DNA from: a virus
DNA: 64,000 nt
Reading direction: 5' to 3' (one strand)
Virus record (IMG/VR): IMGVR_UViG_3300032287_003317
Location: 40,091 to 104,090 of that record
This document shows, in pieces, positions 49,810 through 57,991 of the stretch. The position numbers and the translations under genes were made by a program. Positions within the stretch are counted from its first letter, which is position 1, and every line of letters begins with the position of its first letter. Below the pieces are notes generated by a model. The model had not been told where the DNA came from and did not search any database. It saw only the letters and a list, made by a program, of their open reading frames with translations.

Positions 49810-50108
49810 CATATCATATTGTGTACGAAAATGTCGTAGTAGAAGATTTAGATATCAGAGATCGTGAGCGTGAGATCACTCACTTGCTGTACGAACACGA
49901 TTGCGAAGTGACCTTTGTCAAGAAGGATGGTACTGTCCGTACTATGCCCTGTACTTTGCGTAAAGAGTCCATGCCCAAACGTGATGCTGACAAGTTGCAT
50001 GAAACCCGACTATATAAACCCGAGACCATTACAGTTTGGTGTTTGGATAAAAATGAGTGGCGGGCTTTTAAAACCGCCAATGTCCGAGAGGTGCGAATCC
50101 TTGGATAG
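49806..50108 (+). CDS. WYL_2/Sm-like SH3 phage protein (100 aa)
   Basis: CEVTFVKKDGTVRTMPCTLRK followed by WCLDKNEWRAFKTANVREV is the pattern of a small Sm-like barrel family seen in T4-like phages. The start at 49806 is another ATGA overlap. Function unknown. Confidence 0.7.
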   Translation: MTYHIVYENVVVEDLDIRDREREITHLLYEHDCEVTFVKKDGTVRTMPCTLRKESMPKRDADKLHETRLYKPETITVWCLDKNEWRAFKTANVREVRILG

Positions 50109-50484
50109 AGATTTACAACGAGACATGCAGGACTCACAGTGGTTCAAAGACAAGGTCCGGTCTGACAAGGTCTATGCCCAAAACGTATATGCTGCACTAT
50201 GCAACATGCGTTGGCAACCTGCTGATGTTGTTCCGATTCTCAAAGACGAATACTGGTCATGTAGTTGGCGTGGTGCCGGTGGTATCGTGGCCACACTGGA
50301 GGCACGTGGTGGTGATTACATGGATTGGTATTGTTCGGGAATGGGTGATGAGACTCCCGACACCGGACGTTGGATTGAACGACCAAAAAGTTATGTGCCC
50401 GAAGGAACTGTTACAGATGAGATACGTGCAGATCTTGCGACGTTAGGTTGGCATCCAAGCGAATGGCCCAAAGACAAGGATTGA
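50080..50484 (+). CDS. Phage protein, paralogue of 52499-52873 (134 aa)
   Basis: The block YAQNVYAALCNMRWQPADV and WSCSWRGAGGIVATL...GDYMDWYCSGMG matches YAQNLYAALCNNEYVPQDV and YIDWYCSGTG in the later gene. The ATG at 50080 is chosen because it gives the same 12-residue leader length as the paralogue; it overlaps the upstream gene by 29 bases. Confidence 0.65.
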   Translation: MSERCESLDRDLQRDMQDSQWFKDKVRSDKVYAQNVYAALCNMRWQPADVVPILKDEYWSCSWRGAGGIVATLEARGGDYMDWYCSGMGDETPDTGRWIERPKSYVPEGTVTDEIRADLATLGWHPSEWPKDKD

Positions 50485-50488
50485 TCAA

Positions 50489-50725
50489 ATGAAAACACAA
50501 GACATAGAAAAACTGTTGATTGGCAGTATCAAGGAAGTATTACAAGACCCAAAATACTTTTATCAGTCAACTGTGGGTCCAGATTATTGCCATTTGACAC
50601 AAGTGGGCAGTACTGTCATACTTGAAACAGTTAATATTTTAGGATCCAGAATGCTAGTAGCAATGGCACTGGAAGATGTAGAACGCAGTAAACAATTGGT
50701 ATTAGACAACCTCAAAGGAAATTAA
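50489..50725 (+). CDS. Small hypothetical protein (78 aa)
   Basis: A soluble alpha/beta product without recognised family, 4 bases after the previous gene. Confidence 0.55.
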   Translation: MKTQDIEKLLIGSIKEVLQDPKYFYQSTVGPDYCHLTQVGSTVILETVNILGSRMLVAMALEDVERSKQLVLDNLKGN

Positions 50726-50726
50726 A

Positions 50727-50888
50727 ATGTCATACGATCCACGTGCAGTAAAAGTATCAAAATCAGTAAAACGAGTGGCCGCAACCATAACTGATCCAGC
50801 TCGCCGCCGCGATTTTATCCGTGGTTATGTCAAAGCCGAAGAAAACATTGGCAAAACCAGGTCCACTAGAAGCAAAAATTCAGATTGA
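50727..50888 (+). CDS. Small basic protein (53 aa)
   Basis: AAAGGA precedes the ATG. The product is strongly basic (KVSKSVKRVAATITDPARRR), consistent with nucleic-acid binding, but no family is recognised. Confidence 0.55.
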   Translation: MSYDPRAVKVSKSVKRVAATITDPARRRDFIRGYVKAEENIGKTRSTRSKNSD

Positions 50889-50924
50889 GATTGTATTTGC
50901 ATTTTACTTCAGATTGCATAAGTA

Positions 50925-50950
50925 AATATATATAGTTCTATATATTTTCA
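50925..50950 (+). promoter_or_regulatory. AT-rich hairpin in leader of hydroxylase gene
   Basis: After an ATAAGTA box (50918), AAATATATA and TATATATTT form a 9-bp hairpin, just before the CAGGAG site of the gene at 50961. It could be a late promoter with a 5' hairpin. Confidence 0.35.
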
Positions 50951-50960
50951 GGAGTAAAAC

Positions 50961-51761
50961 ATGGAATACAAAGACACAGAAGTTGTCACCGCAGAAGACT
51001 ACAAAAACACGGAAATACTGTACCTTGATACCCAGGTAGAAGAAAGTAAAAAAAGTACCAAGCGTGGCGTGTATGCTTATGGTGCAACTACCGATCCCAA
51101 CGCTGTAATACCAACTTGGGGTTACAAACTGCTGGATCATTTGCCTATTCCCCCACAACACATGATTGATCGTGCATTGGCGGCACCCAATCCCGAATGG
51201 AGCGGGCTATTCAGCGGTATAAATGGCCGTGTTATTGGCAAAGACACAGACGAACTAAGTTGGGACGGGCGTACTTTTAGAGCCGCACATCAAGCTCGAG
51301 TGAGTTTTAGCCAATTGGTAAATCCTGGCATGGCCAAGGAAGATCTGCCAGCCGAGGATGAATTTAGTGTTTGGGTCAAAGAAAATCTAACCGATAACTT
51401 TTTAAACACAGGTTTGTTTTTTGCCAAAGGAACACCGGAACAGCCCACAGTTGGAGCACATGCTGATCTAACAAGAGATTTTGTGTTGATTTACTGTTTT
51501 AGAAAAGGTGGCCCTGATACCACTTTATACTACTGGCAAGAGCATGGAGAGCCGCTGATCCGTGACCGCGGAGTTAGACGTTTTGATAACTCCAAATTGA
51601 CTGTGGTTGATGCTTACCGTAGCACAGACGAAGAACTCAAACGTTGTTGGTGCCTGGTCAATACTAGAATTCTTCATGGCATTGATCATATGACGGATAC
51701 CAGAACCAACTTTCAAGTATCTTTTATTAATTCGGTACCAGACGAAATACTTTACAAATAA
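50961..51761 (+). CDS. 2OG oxygenase-like protein (266 aa)
   Basis: VGAHADLTRDFVLIYCF carries the HxD pair and RILHGIDHMTDTRTNFQVSF the distal His and Arg of the double-stranded beta-helix fold. The N-terminal 80 residues are unlike the other copies. It is the eighth such gene in the window and stands alone before a terminator. Confidence 0.7.
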   Translation: MEYKDTEVVTAEDYKNTEILYLDTQVEESKKSTKRGVYAYGATTDPNAVIPTWGYKLLDHLPIPPQHMIDRALAAPNPEWSGLFSGINGRVIGKDTDELSWDGRTFRAAHQARVSFSQLVNPGMAKEDLPAEDEFSVWVKENLTDNFLNTGLFFAKGTPEQPTVGAHADLTRDFVLIYCFRKGGPDTTLYYWQEHGEPLIRDRGVRRFDNSKLTVVDAYRSTDEELKRCWCLVNTRILHGIDHMTDTRTNFQVSFINSVPDEILYK

Positions 51762-51773
51762 ACAGCAGACAAT

Positions 51774-51801
51774 AAAAAACCGCCCGAAGGCGGTTTTTTT
51801 A
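51774..51801. terminator. Bidirectional terminator
   Basis: AAAAAACCGCC pairs with GGCGGTTTTTT around CGAA. It lies between the convergent genes ending at 51761 and 51814 and can act both ways. Confidence 0.88.
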
Positions 51802-51813
51802 AGACAGCAAGAA

Positions 51814-51954
51814 TTACTTCTTAGCGTCTTTTTTCTCTTCTTTCTTAGCTTCAGCTTTTGGGGCATCTTTCTTTGGCTCTTCTTTTTTGGCTGGTGCCTG
51901 AGCAAAAGCGGTTACAGCAAAAGCGGTTGCGATTAAAGTGATTAATGATTTCAT
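51814..51954 (-). CDS. Small exported Lys-rich protein (46 aa)
   Basis: A signal peptide (MKSLITLIATAFAVTAFAQA) is followed by a short tail of Lys, Glu, Ala and Pro (KKEEPKKDAPKAEAKKEEKK). Similar tiny periplasmic proteins occur in Burkholderiales genomes; their role is unknown. GAGGAAAT precedes the start. The stretch 51955-52164 upstream holds no gene I can support apart from the next promoter. Confidence 0.65.
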   Translation of the reverse strand: MKSLITLIATAFAVTAFAQAPAKKEEPKKDAPKAEAKKEEKKDAKK

Positions 51955-52089
51955 TTTATATTTCCTCATAAGGTTAATTGAAATACCCAAGGTTATGACC
52001 CTGGATAATGTATTTAACGCTGGCCCGGTACACTTGGTTTACAAATACGCCAAACAATGGTAAAATTGACAGTTTGGTAAAATTAGTTG

Positions 52090-52118
52090 TTGCAAGATCC
52101 AAAAAAATAGTGCATAAT
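52090..52118 (+). promoter_or_regulatory. Promoter for the winged-helix gene
   Basis: TTGCAA, 17 bases, CATAAT, then AAAAGGA before 52165. Confidence 0.5.
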
Positions 52119-52164
52119 ACATTCATGCTGTTGATAACAGCGTTTAACTTAAAAGGAAATTAAC

Positions 52165-52431
52165 ATGTTTGATCTTTCAACAAAACAAGGTAAGTTGTTC
52201 AATGCATTGGTATTAAAGGGTGAAACTTTGACAGCGAGCCAAATCGCCAAGCGTTTCTCCATCAAGAACCCAACCGCTACAATCAGCGACATTCGTCATG
52301 CTGGTTTTGCTATCTATGGCAACAAGCGTGTGGCAGGTAACGGTGTTCAAGTAACTGAATATCGTCATGGCAAACCAAGCCGTCGTTTGGTTGCTGCTGG
52401 TTACAAGGCATTGGCAGCTGGTTTAGTTTAA
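52165..52431 (+). CDS. Winged-helix DNA-binding phage protein (88 aa)
   Basis: KGETLTASQIAKRFSIKNPTATISDIRHAGFAIYGNKRV is a clear winged helix: helix, turn, recognition helix and wing. The family with C-terminal RRLVAAGYKAL recurs in T4-like cyanophages. It has its own promoter and terminator, as expected for a regulator. Confidence 0.8.
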   Translation: MFDLSTKQGKLFNALVLKGETLTASQIAKRFSIKNPTATISDIRHAGFAIYGNKRVAGNGVQVTEYRHGKPSRRLVAAGYKALAAGLV

Positions 52432-52455
52432 TACTGTAACAAAACTGTCAAAAAA

Positions 52456-52478
52456 GCACCGTTCGCGGTGCTTTTTTT
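52456..52478 (+). terminator. Rho-independent terminator
   Basis: GCACCG-TTCG-CGGTGC, a 6-bp stem with a stable UUCG tetraloop, followed by seven T. Confidence 0.92.
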
Positions 52479-52486
52479 ATGGGCCC

Positions 52487-52494
52487 ATTAAATA
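52487..52494 (+). promoter_or_regulatory. Late promoter box ATTAAATA, start-proximal
   Basis: ATTAAATA ends 4 bases before the ATG at 52499. Confidence 0.4.
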
Positions 52495-52498
52495 CTTT

Positions 52499-52873
52499 AT
52501 GGGTCGCAGAGTTTTTAATCTTGAACGTGATATCCGTAGTACAGATTGGATCATATCCAAAGTACGACAGCAAGAAATCTATGCCCAAAATTTGTACGCC
52601 GCACTTTGTAACAATGAATATGTTCCGCAAGATGTTTGGGGTATACTCAAAAATATACATTGGGACTGCACCTGGCGTTATGCGGCCAGTATCGTAGCCG
52701 ATATCAGAGAAGATGACAGTTACATAGACTGGTACTGCTCGGGCACCGGATTCCAAGGCACAGATTTTACCGGCTTTGTTGAAGAAAGCTATGTGACTGA
52801 AGAAGTAGAGTCGGATTTTAATCAAATCGGATGGTTGTTGACAACTCGTCGCTATTTTGATATTCCAAACTAA
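52499..52873 (+). CDS. Phage protein, paralogue of 50080-50484 (124 aa)
   Basis: Shares YAQN.YAALCN, the CTWRYAASIVADI strand and DWYCSGTG with the earlier copy. Both have the same 12-residue leader before LERDI/LDRDL. Function unknown. Confidence 0.65.
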   Translation: MGRRVFNLERDIRSTDWIISKVRQQEIYAQNLYAALCNNEYVPQDVWGILKNIHWDCTWRYAASIVADIREDDSYIDWYCSGTGFQGTDFTGFVEESYVTEEVESDFNQIGWLLTTRRYFDIPN

Positions 52874-52907
52874 ATAGCCGACAATATCATAATAGTAGCA
52901 TATAATA

Positions 52908-52923
52908 CCCAATCATGATTGGG
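52908..52923. repeat. 16-bp perfect palindrome
   Basis: CCCAATCATGATTGGG in the 138-base gap before the porin gene; it could be an operator. An ACTAAATA box at 52869 lies upstream. Confidence 0.5.
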
Positions 52924-53011
52924 ATAATTATTTTTGTAGGTCAATAAACTGCGAGTAAATATTACTAGCAAGTTTCACAAACTTCATCTTTAAATTCAAA
53001 AAAGGAAAAAC

Positions 53012-54163
53012 ATGAAAAAATTATTACTGTCGGCTCTTCTGGCTGGCGTGTTTAGCAGCACAGTTCAGGCACAGGCATCAAGCGTGAATGTATACGGAAA
53101 TCTAGACCAAAGTTATTATGCAATACAACAAGCAAGCGGGTCCACAGCAAATCAATCAGGGCTAAATTCCCATGGTTGGAGTACCAGTAGGTTTGGTCTT
53201 CGCGGAACTGAAGATGCAGGTGGTGGTTTGGCCATTGGTTTCAACTTGGAATCACAGGTGACACTGGGTTCAGGCGCAGTTGGATCAAGTACCACTGGAG
53301 CTGCACAAAGTACCACAGGCACAGCCGAAGTGTTTAACCGTGCTGCCAACATCAGTGCAAAAAATTCATTGGGTGAAATAAAAATTGGTCGTCAAATCAA
53401 TCCATTGTACGCTGTAGTAGTCGGCAACGACGCATTGGGAGTAAATGGTATGGGCTTGATCAACTACTGGGTACTTGGTAGTCGTTTGAATGGTACCAAT
53501 GTGATCACAGGTCAGGATGCAGGAACCAACATCGGCGGAGCCAGTACCAGCGGCACAACACCACAAATTTTCAGCAACGGTATCGGCTACACATCTCCTG
53601 CGTTCAAAGGATTGACAGCAAGTTTGTTTACATCACCAGGATCTGGTAGTGCCACCACAATCAATGCTGGAATCATGCGGGAAGCCACACTAAGATACGT
53701 TCAAGGTGGATTTACAGCATCTGCTGGATATGGTACTGTGGCCAACACTACTGGTGACACAGCACTACGTAATTCTGTGTTTGGTGCCAGTTACCAATTT
53801 GACAAATTCAAAATCAGTGCTGCCAAAACCATGAGTAGATTTGATAACAACCTGTTCACTACTCGAGTAGGAAACGATCTTGACATTACCACAGCTGGCG
53901 TCAAATATCAAGTGACTGCTCCTATGTGGGTTGGTGTTGAGTATACAGTCGCACAAGACAAGTATACCACTGCCAACAAGAGTAGCACAACCGGTTTGGC
54001 TGTCAACTATGATCTAAGCAAGCGTACCAGTTTGTACAGCATGTTGGCCACGACCGATAACAGCGGTGTATCCAAAATGACTGCTGTTTACGGATCCGCA
54101 GCTGCAATGACTTCAGGAGTAGATAATAAGTCATTGTCAGTTGGAATGAAACATTCATTCTAA
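53012..54163 (+). CDS. Gram-negative porin (betaproteobacterial type)
   Basis: The signal peptide ends VQAQ, and the mature start SSVNVYGNLDQSYY with RFGLRGTEDAGGGLAIGFNLESQV and the last strand SLSVGMKHSF are hallmarks of the trimeric porins of Burkholderiales (Gram-negative porin family). Full length (383). Ribosome-binding site AAAAGGA. A phage-encoded porin could change permeability, replace a receptor to block superinfection, or be a recent host acquisition. It has its own terminator. Confidence 0.93.
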   Translation: MKKLLLSALLAGVFSSTVQAQASSVNVYGNLDQSYYAIQQASGSTANQSGLNSHGWSTSRFGLRGTEDAGGGLAIGFNLESQVTLGSGAVGSSTTGAAQSTTGTAEVFNRAANISAKNSLGEIKIGRQINPLYAVVVGNDALGVNGMGLINYWVLGSRLNGTNVITGQDAGTNIGGASTSGTTPQIFSNGIGYTSPAFKGLTASLFTSPGSGSATTINAGIMREATLRYVQGGFTASAGYGTVANTTGDTALRNSVFGASYQFDKFKISAAKTMSRFDNNLFTTRVGNDLDITTAGVKYQVTAPMWVGVEYTVAQDKYTTANKSSTTGLAVNYDLSKRTSLYSMLATTDNSGVSKMTAVYGSAAAMTSGVDNKSLSVGMKHSF

Positions 54164-54183
54164 TAGTTTGACATTGTAACTAA

Positions 54184-54214
54184 AAGGCCTTATACTACGG
54201 TATAGGGCTTTTTT
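54184..54214 (+). terminator. Rho-independent terminator
   Basis: AAGGCCTTATAC pairs through two wobbles with GTATAGGGCTT around a TACG loop, then TTTTTT. The next ATG follows the T run directly. Confidence 0.75.
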
Positions 54215-54631
54215 ATGGCAAAAACAAAAAAACAAAATTCAGTAAAAATATCAGCTGGTGGATACACTTTGAGTCCCACCTATTCAACCACTTTTCCGGG
54301 TGGCAATTACTCTAATATAACTATTACAGGTGGCGGAACTGCCTATACCACAGGCACAAGTGCCAGTACCTGGGTTACCGAAGCTTATTATCCAAAAAAA
54401 CCCAAAGTTGAAATTACCGATGATGACCTGGTCATTGATGGCCTAAGTCTCAAAGATTTCATGCGTTCCGTGCAGAAAGAGCTATTGATCCCAGGTCGGC
54501 TCAACCGAAACACCGAACTTGAGGCAGAGTTTGCTGAGCTAGAGGCCGTTGCCAAGCAATACCACAAACTTGAAGAAAAGTTTTTAGAACAAAAGGCCAT
54601 GTGGGAAACACTCAAAAAAACTGACCAGTAA
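54215..54631 (+). CDS. Phage structural-associated protein (138 aa)
   Basis: A Gly/Thr/Ser-rich N-terminal part (about 10-55) is followed by DDDLVIDGLSLKDFMRSVQKELLIPGRLNRNTELEAEFAELEAV, a helical end that recurs in T4-like phage proteins near virion genes. The ATG sits right after a terminator with no ribosome-binding site, so its translation start is unusual. Confidence 0.6.
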   Translation: MAKTKKQNSVKISAGGYTLSPTYSTTFPGGNYSNITITGGGTAYTTGTSASTWVTEAYYPKKPKVEITDDDLVIDGLSLKDFMRSVQKELLIPGRLNRNTELEAEFAELEAVAKQYHKLEEKFLEQKAMWETLKKTDQ

Positions 54632-54649
54632 ATCTTTTTAATGTATAAT
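54621..54649 (+). promoter_or_regulatory. Early promoter with -35 in a coding end
   Basis: CTGACC in the last codons of the upstream gene, 17 bases, TATAAT; the next ATG is at 54655. Confidence 0.5.
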
Positions 54650-54654
54650 AAGGT

Positions 54655-54831
54655 ATGACTACTGTAACCTTAGATTGTAAAGACAAAAACGTGTTCAACA
54701 TCATCGACTGGTGCGATTCACATTTTGGAATGGATTGTTGGAATTGGGCTAGCCAATTTCCCAGTTATAGATACACGTTTACATTTGAAACCGACGAGCA
54801 GGCAACTCATTTTAGGTTAAGATGGCAATAA
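54655..54831 (+). CDS. Small protein of the F-x-L-x-W family (58 aa)
   Basis: TFTFETDEQATHFRLRWQ at the end defines a small repeated family in this region (also 54822, 55066, 55827, 57746 and 57988). Probably a single alpha/beta unit. It overlaps the next gene by 10 bases. Confidence 0.55.
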   Translation: MTTVTLDCKDKNVFNIIDWCDSHFGMDCWNWASQFPSYRYTFTFETDEQATHFRLRWQ

Positions 54832-55082
54832 CAATACGTGTTCCTTGGCAAGATCCTTACAATAAGGATTTTATGTGGAACGAGCTACTGGCATGGACCT
54901 GCGAAACCTACGGCTTGCCTGGAGATTCAACCTGGCGTTATCATCCCAATGCCGACTGGATGGACTTTCACTTTTATACAGAAACGGATGCCATGATGTT
55001 CCAACTCAAAACAGCTGGCCAACGCCGGAATCAGCAAGAACAAGCAGTGGAACTGGTGGGAGTATATGTCAATGGTGGTTAA
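54822..55082 (+). CDS. Small protein of the F-x-L-x-W family (86 aa)
   Basis: ITIRVPWQDPYNKDFMWNELLAW and later DWMDFHFYTETDAMMFQLKTAG follow the family pattern (strand, helix, aromatic strand, TxxDAxxFxLK). Function unknown. Confidence 0.55.
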   Translation: MAITIRVPWQDPYNKDFMWNELLAWTCETYGLPGDSTWRYHPNADWMDFHFYTETDAMMFQLKTAGQRRNQQEQAVELVGVYVNGG

Positions 55083-55338
55083 GGCAATCTTTCATACTTT
55101 TCGCATGGGCGATGTAGAAGATCCTTACTTGTATGCAGGATTTCCCATAAGCGAATGGCAAAAGACCGAGCATGGTCGGTGGGTCATGGAACATGCTGTG
55201 GGAGAACCTGTGTTTTGGTGTGATCCTGATCCCAGTCAGCTGGGATATAAAGTGTCAATCACAGGTGAACTAGAAGAAAAGGACTATACTTTTTTTAAAT
55301 TAAAATGGGACAACTGTGCAGAAAATCACCGCCGCTGA
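55066..55338 (+). CDS. Small protein of the F-x-L-x-W family (90 aa)
   Basis: Starts 17 bases inside the previous gene. It ends with DYTFFKLKWDN plus a short tail, the shared C-terminal motif. Function unknown. Confidence 0.5.
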   Translation: MSMVVKAIFHTFRMGDVEDPYLYAGFPISEWQKTEHGRWVMEHAVGEPVFWCDPDPSQLGYKVSITGELEEKDYTFFKLKWDNCAENHRR

Positions 55339-55546
55339 ATATGAAGAGTTCCTTAAACATTTGGCATGGACCAGACTTAAAGCGCCAGACTACAGGTTTG
55401 GCCAAGCGTTCTTAAACTACTTTCCTGACATACGTGACATCATGGAACGTAGTGGTGGTCAGGGTAGCCAAGGCGCCGCACATTTATTCTACGAAGAATG
55501 GGAACCTACAGCACGAGCCCGGTGCGAATCATGGGTAGAGAAATGA
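55316..55546 (+). CDS. Small hypothetical phage protein (76 aa)
   Basis: A GTG at 55316 overlaps the previous gene by 23 bases. ITAAEYEEFLKHLAWTRLKAPDYRFGQAFLNYFPDI and the C-terminal EEWEPTARARCESWV resemble a short family in large phages. Function unknown. Confidence 0.55.
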   Translation: MQKITAAEYEEFLKHLAWTRLKAPDYRFGQAFLNYFPDIRDIMERSGGQGSQGAAHLFYEEWEPTARARCESWVEK

Positions 55547-55830
55547 TCAACTATTATTACGAAATCAAGGATGATGTTACTGTGTTTGGATATAGAGAAA
55601 AATATCTAGCACACTTTGACGTCAAGCCTGGCCAAATCCAATCATCTCCGTTGGGTGGGTGGAGGCACTTCCACGACGAAGCTGTAAAGAACAGCAGTCG
55701 AGTATGGTTGGAAAATGCCAATGGTGTTACCTTGGTCAAAGCACCTGTCAATGATACCAGTTGGGGTCGTGTTGGCGATCGAGAGCTGGTTTGGCTCAAA
55801 CTTATTTGTAAAGACATTGCATCTCTGTGA
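55543..55830 (+). CDS. Small hypothetical phage protein (95 aa)
   Basis: The ATGA overlap at 55543 sets the start. No family is recognised; alpha/beta, soluble. Confidence 0.5.
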   Translation: MINYYYEIKDDVTVFGYREKYLAHFDVKPGQIQSSPLGGWRHFHDEAVKNSSRVWLENANGVTLVKAPVNDTSWGRVGDRELVWLKLICKDIASL

Positions 55831-56138
55831 CAAAACATGTGACCAAAATCACCGAGCACTTGAACCTAATAGAAGTCAAGCACAATGGCGAAACACTAAA
55901 GTTCCTTAACGGGACTATACAAATGGATAGTAAAAACAAATTCATACCTGCCCGCGGTCCTATAGATGGTGATTACCTGTTGATCATTGAGGACTATGCC
56001 TGGTGGCATGTGAATCACTACGCTGTTACTGAGTGGATGCGAGAAAACTTGCCACGTGGAGAAGATCATTGTGCTGGCATGGTCATACATTTTGATAATG
56101 AAGAACAGCGTACTTGGTTTACGCTTAAATGGTCATGA
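55827..56138 (+). CDS. Small protein of the F-x-L-x-W family (103 aa)
   Basis: A GTG start overlaps by 4 bases. VIHFDNEEQRTWFTLKWS carries the family ending. An ATG at 55919 is an alternative shorter start. Confidence 0.5.
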   Translation: MTKHVTKITEHLNLIEVKHNGETLKFLNGTIQMDSKNKFIPARGPIDGDYLLIIEDYAWWHVNHYAVTEWMRENLPRGEDHCAGMVIHFDNEEQRTWFTLKWS

Positions 56139-56145
56139 TAAATAC
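56138..56145 (+). promoter_or_regulatory. T4-like late promoter GATAAATA
   Basis: GATAAATACTTG lies 23 bases before the halogenase-like gene, with AAAGAG as ribosome-binding site. Confidence 0.5.
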
Positions 56146-56168
56146 TTGTTCAACTAAAGAGATCCCAA

Positions 56169-57746
56169 ATGCAAGTTAAAAAAATTATAGTCGTAGGCGG
56201 CGGAACCGCGGGTTGGCTTAGTGCTGGCTTTTTGAGTAGCCAACTACCTGGTATAGAAATCACTGTGATACACAGTAAGGAAGTTCCCATCATTGGTGTA
56301 GGCGAAACCACAGTACCACAGTTCCGTAACCATTTAGAAAAAATGGGCCTACACGAAGATATCTGGATGCGTGAGTCAGGTAGCACCTTCAAGTACGGTG
56401 TTACCTTTGATGGATGGCGCACAGGATCAGACACCCGCTGGCACGGCTTTGGTGACTTCGTTACAGAAAAAGGTATCAACCACAGCATAGATGAATTTGG
56501 CAAGCGTGTTAGCTGTGCCAAAGATGACTCTGTACTTGTAGCTGACTACTGGATTGAAATGCTCAAGCGTGGTATTGTTACAGAAGAAGATTACTATCAA
56601 TATGCATCGGATACATATCATTTAGTTAAGAATCGTCGAGCACACCGGGACTTAGCGGGACATCAATATTCAAGTCGTGTTCCTGGTTATGCTTACAACA
56701 TCAACGCATTCAAAGTTGGACAGACTATCCGAGACCAAGTGGCCGTTCCCAATGGTGTGCGTACCCTAGAGCGTCACATTGTTCAAGTCAATCGCAATGA
56801 ACGTGAAGAAGTTACAGGCATTGTAGATGACTCAGGAGAAACGCATGTCGCAGACTTGTATATTGACTGTACCGGTTTTAAACGATTGCTAATTGGCCCT
56901 GTGGCCACGTGGGTCAGTTACGAAGATCGACTGCCTTGTAAAAATGCCATTGGCGGACGTGTAAATTATCAAGGTAAAGAAGCAGAATTCTGCGTACCTA
57001 ACTTGCATGCCACCGCATTCAAGCACGGTTGGTCGTGGCGTGTTCCCTTACGTGATGACATGGGCTCGGGCTATGTGTACGACACACGTTTTACTACTAC
57101 AGAACAAGCCTGCGAAGAACTACACGCATATTGGCGTGGACAAGGCCTAGAGTGGGATCACAAAGTTACCTTAAAGTTTGACAATGGTATACTAGATCGT
57201 AGTGCTCATCGCAATGTTATCGCCTGCGGACTTAGCTCAAACTTCCTGGAACCCCTAGAAGCAACCAGCATTAGCTTTACTACACTAATCAATGAACTAG
57301 TAGTAGCAGTATTAAAGAAGCACGATGGTCACTGGAATGACGGTGAGGATCGTGTGTTAAGTCGCTTAATGAGCCGTGAAGTTAAGATTACTGGTGACTT
57401 CCTGTGGGCACACTATGCCTTGACAGAACGTAGCGACACAGAGTTCTGGCGCGAGCAAGCCGCCAAACGAGAAGAAGCTGTTGATATGGTGCATGGCTGG
57501 TTTGGTCGCCACTTTAGCGATATCTATCGTAGAGAAAAAGACTTTGACCATACACGCTACAACAAGTACGACTGGGCACAGACTATCACTACTATGCGAG
57601 CATTTAAGGATTGTCCTACTCGCCCAATCACGGAAGCACTATTACCACGTGCTAAGTTATGGTACCAACACCGTGATGAAATGGCTCGTGGTGTGCTAGA
57701 CCTGGTGCCCACTCATTGGGAATTGATCAAACACATCAACCGATAA
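56169..57746 (+). CDS. Tryptophan-halogenase-like flavoprotein
   Basis: The FAD motif GGGTAGWLSA (residues 10-19), VGETTVPQF, the position of catalytic Lys75 in GSTFKYGVTF and the WxWxIP-type motif W288-S-W-R-V-P all fit flavin-dependent tryptophan halogenases (PrnA family). Related genes occur in T4-like cyanophages, where function is unknown. Length 525 is full. No flavin reductase is near. Either a small molecule or a protein Trp could be the substrate. Confidence 0.9.
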   Translation: MQVKKIIVVGGGTAGWLSAGFLSSQLPGIEITVIHSKEVPIIGVGETTVPQFRNHLEKMGLHEDIWMRESGSTFKYGVTFDGWRTGSDTRWHGFGDFVTEKGINHSIDEFGKRVSCAKDDSVLVADYWIEMLKRGIVTEEDYYQYASDTYHLVKNRRAHRDLAGHQYSSRVPGYAYNINAFKVGQTIRDQVAVPNGVRTLERHIVQVNRNEREEVTGIVDDSGETHVADLYIDCTGFKRLLIGPVATWVSYEDRLPCKNAIGGRVNYQGKEAEFCVPNLHATAFKHGWSWRVPLRDDMGSGYVYDTRFTTTEQACEELHAYWRGQGLEWDHKVTLKFDNGILDRSAHRNVIACGLSSNFLEPLEATSISFTTLINELVVAVLKKHDGHWNDGEDRVLSRLMSREVKITGDFLWAHYALTERSDTEFWREQAAKREEAVDMVHGWFGRHFSDIYRREKDFDHTRYNKYDWAQTITTMRAFKDCPTRPITEALLPRAKLWYQHRDEMARGVLDLVPTHWELIKHINR

Positions 57747-57991
57747 TGTATATAAACAAGGCCGACCTTACTCCGCCGCAAGCGGTACTTGATCAATGTC
57801 ATCGAGTGTTAATTGGAGATCCTGCATTTGTGATGTGGAAAATGAAAAGTTGGTGCAAAGAACAGAACCTAAGTTTGCTTTGGACAGAGTTGGTGGAAAC
57901 TTCAGACGTCAGTGCTATGTTTGACGAAGTTGCTGCCTTTTACTTTACAGAAGCACGAGATGCTACCTTGTTTAGTTTAAAGTTTAAATGA
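57746..57991 (+). CDS. Small protein of the F-x-L-x-W family (81 aa)
   Basis: Begins at a TAATG overlap. The end FTEARDATLFSLKFK carries the shared motif, and MWKMKSWCKEQNLSLLW the middle helix. Function unknown. Confidence 0.55.
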   Translation: MYINKADLTPPQAVLDQCHRVLIGDPAFVMWKMKSWCKEQNLSLLWTELVETSDVSAMFDEVAAFYFTEARDATLFSLKFK

